Source: Palsa-892 sp963751615 (GTDB lineage: Bacteria; Pseudomonadota; Alphaproteobacteria; Rhizobiales; Xanthobacteraceae). From it: a stretch of DNA of 64,000 nucleotides. Under the pieces are notes generated by a model that saw nothing but the letters and a program-made list of their open reading frames with translations, did not search any database and was not told the DNA's origin. The stretch lies in assembly GCA_963751615.1 (NCBI GenBank), contig CAVVVG010000007.1:62001-126000 (forward strand), written 5' to 3'. Made by a program: the position numbers and the translations under genes. Every line of letters starts with the position of its first letter. Position 1 is the stretch's first letter. Below are positions 63,334 to 64,000 of this stretch, piece by piece.

Positions 63334-64000
63334 ATGTTCGACAAGATCCTGATCGCGAATCGAGGCGAGATCGCGCTTCGCATTTTGCGCGCCTGCAAGG
63401 AGCTCGGCATCCAGACCGTTGCAGTGCATTCAACTGCGGATGCCGATGCGATGCATGTACGTCTTGCGGACGAAAGTGTTTGCATCGGCCCGCCGCCCGC
63501 GCGCGAAAGTTATCTTAATGTTCCGAACCTGCTGGCGGCTTGTGAAATCACCGGCGCCGACGCTGTGCACCCCGGCTATGGATTTCTTTCTGAGAATGCG
63601 CGCTTCGCCGAGATTCTTACGGATCACAAGATCCGTTTCATCGGGCCGACCGCCGCCCACATACGGATGATGGGCGATAAAATTGAAGCAAAGCGCACGG
63701 CGAAGCGGCTCGGCATTCCCGTCGTACCCGGCTCCGAAAGCGGCATTTCGTCCGACGAGCAGGCGACGAAGATTGCTCGCGAAATAGGATTCCCGGTGCT
63801 GATCAAGGCAGCGGCTGGCGGTGGCGGACGCGGCATGAAAGTCGCGCGTACCGAAGCAGATCTATCTACCGCCCTTTCCACTGCACGCTCCGAGGCAAAG
63901 GCCGCGTTCGGCGACGACGCAGTGTATCTGGAAAAATATCTCTCTCATCCGCGACATATCGAAATTCAAGTGCTGGGGGACGGCAAGGGCGGCGCCGTAC
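63334..64000 (+). CDS. accC: Biotin carboxylase subunit of acetyl-CoA carboxylase (partial)
   Basis: ATP-dependent carboxylation of biotin on AccB. It begins MFDKILIANRGEIALRILRA and keeps HPGYGFLSENARFAE near residue 75 and the ATP-grasp loop AAAGGGGRGMKVA near 165. The frame is open to the window edge, giving 222 of about 450 residues, so the C-terminal ATP-grasp and carboxylase parts are missing here because of the window, not a mutation. Eight bases after accB, in the same operon. Confidence 0.96.
   Translation, partial: MFDKILIANRGEIALRILRACKELGIQTVAVHSTADADAMHVRLADESVCIGPPPARESYLNVPNLLAACEITGADAVHPGYGFLSENARFAEILTDHKIRFIGPTAAHIRMMGDKIEAKRTAKRLGIPVVPGSESGISSDEQATKIAREIGFPVLIKAAAGGGGRGMKVARTEADLSTALSTARSEAKAAFGDDAVYLEKYLSHPRHIEIQVLGDGKGGAV

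Noticed and set aside
1..64000. Mobile elements, CRISPR arrays, phage or defence systems
   Set aside because: No transposase, integrase, regularly spaced repeats, Cas, restriction or toxin-antitoxin genes were recognised on either strand.

Overview
The window looks like a chromosomal stretch of an alphaproteobacterium of the order Hyphomicrobiales (Rhizobiales), probably of the Bradyrhizobium/Xanthobacteraceae kind. The reasons are gene content and order: alaC-hom-glpX-recJ; a suf operon with two cysteine desulfurases behind a perfect Irr-type iron box; anmK divergent from tyrS; amiC next to rne; aroQ-accB-accC; polyhydroxyalkanoate (PHA) genes; and Bug-type solute-binding proteins. No rRNA, CRISPR array, insertion sequence or phage gene was seen. 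Nearly all the DNA is coding and ordinary housekeeping.

Layout. 0-6.4 kb: a tight minus-strand operon alaC-hom-glpX-GNAT-recJ, then a small lipoprotein. 6.5-9.8 kb: PHA synthase phaC, a hydrolase remnant, a MaoC hydratase and an epoxide-hydrolase-like gene. 9.9-12.1 kb: divergent queE/queD (7-deazaguanine synthesis) and argC. 12.2-15.6 kb: a frameshifted small gene with a strong terminator, parE, a hotdog thioesterase and a cold-shock gene. 15.8-21.4 kb: a metallo-beta-lactamase-fold hydrolase divergent from pobA, a twice-frameshifted diguanylate cyclase gene, a hydrolase and an RhlE-type helicase. 21.5-28.6 kb: the suf operon (cysteine desulfurase, sufB, sufC, sufD, sufS, sufT, sufA; minus strand). 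28.7-37.8 kb: hydrolase, anmK, tyrS, a giant AsmA/YhdP-like protein, bcp, an M23 peptidase and a Cys-rich secreted protein. 37.9-43.6 kb: two Bug proteins around a methyltransferase, then a 2,4-dienoyl-CoA-reductase-like SDR and fadD. 44-55 kb: a PHA-associated protein, several small unknowns, prfB with its programmed frameshift, a two-gene ABC exporter (permease frameshifted), PBP1A, MAPEG, a crotonase and amiC (frameshifted). 55.6-64 kb: a structured leader and rne, an aminotransferase, an M48 protease, a DsbA-like protein, aroQ, accB and the start of accC, which runs off the window.

How they fit together. Fatty-acid activation (fadD), dienoyl reduction, MaoC hydration, PHA polymerisation and acetyl-CoA carboxylase subunits point to active carbon storage and lipid metabolism. 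The suf operon supplies Fe-S clusters, for example for the radical-SAM enzyme QueE. PBP1A, AmiC, AnmK and the M23 protein serve the cell wall.

The oddest window-wide feature is five reading-frame breaks in four genes, all of net +1 sense, in addition to the genuine programmed +1 site in prfB. They suggest either single-base insertion errors in the assembly or gene decay. I found no convincing new multi-gene system. The best leads are the folded leader upstream of rne, a bcp gene with foreign arginine codon use, and the small secreted Cys-rich protein.
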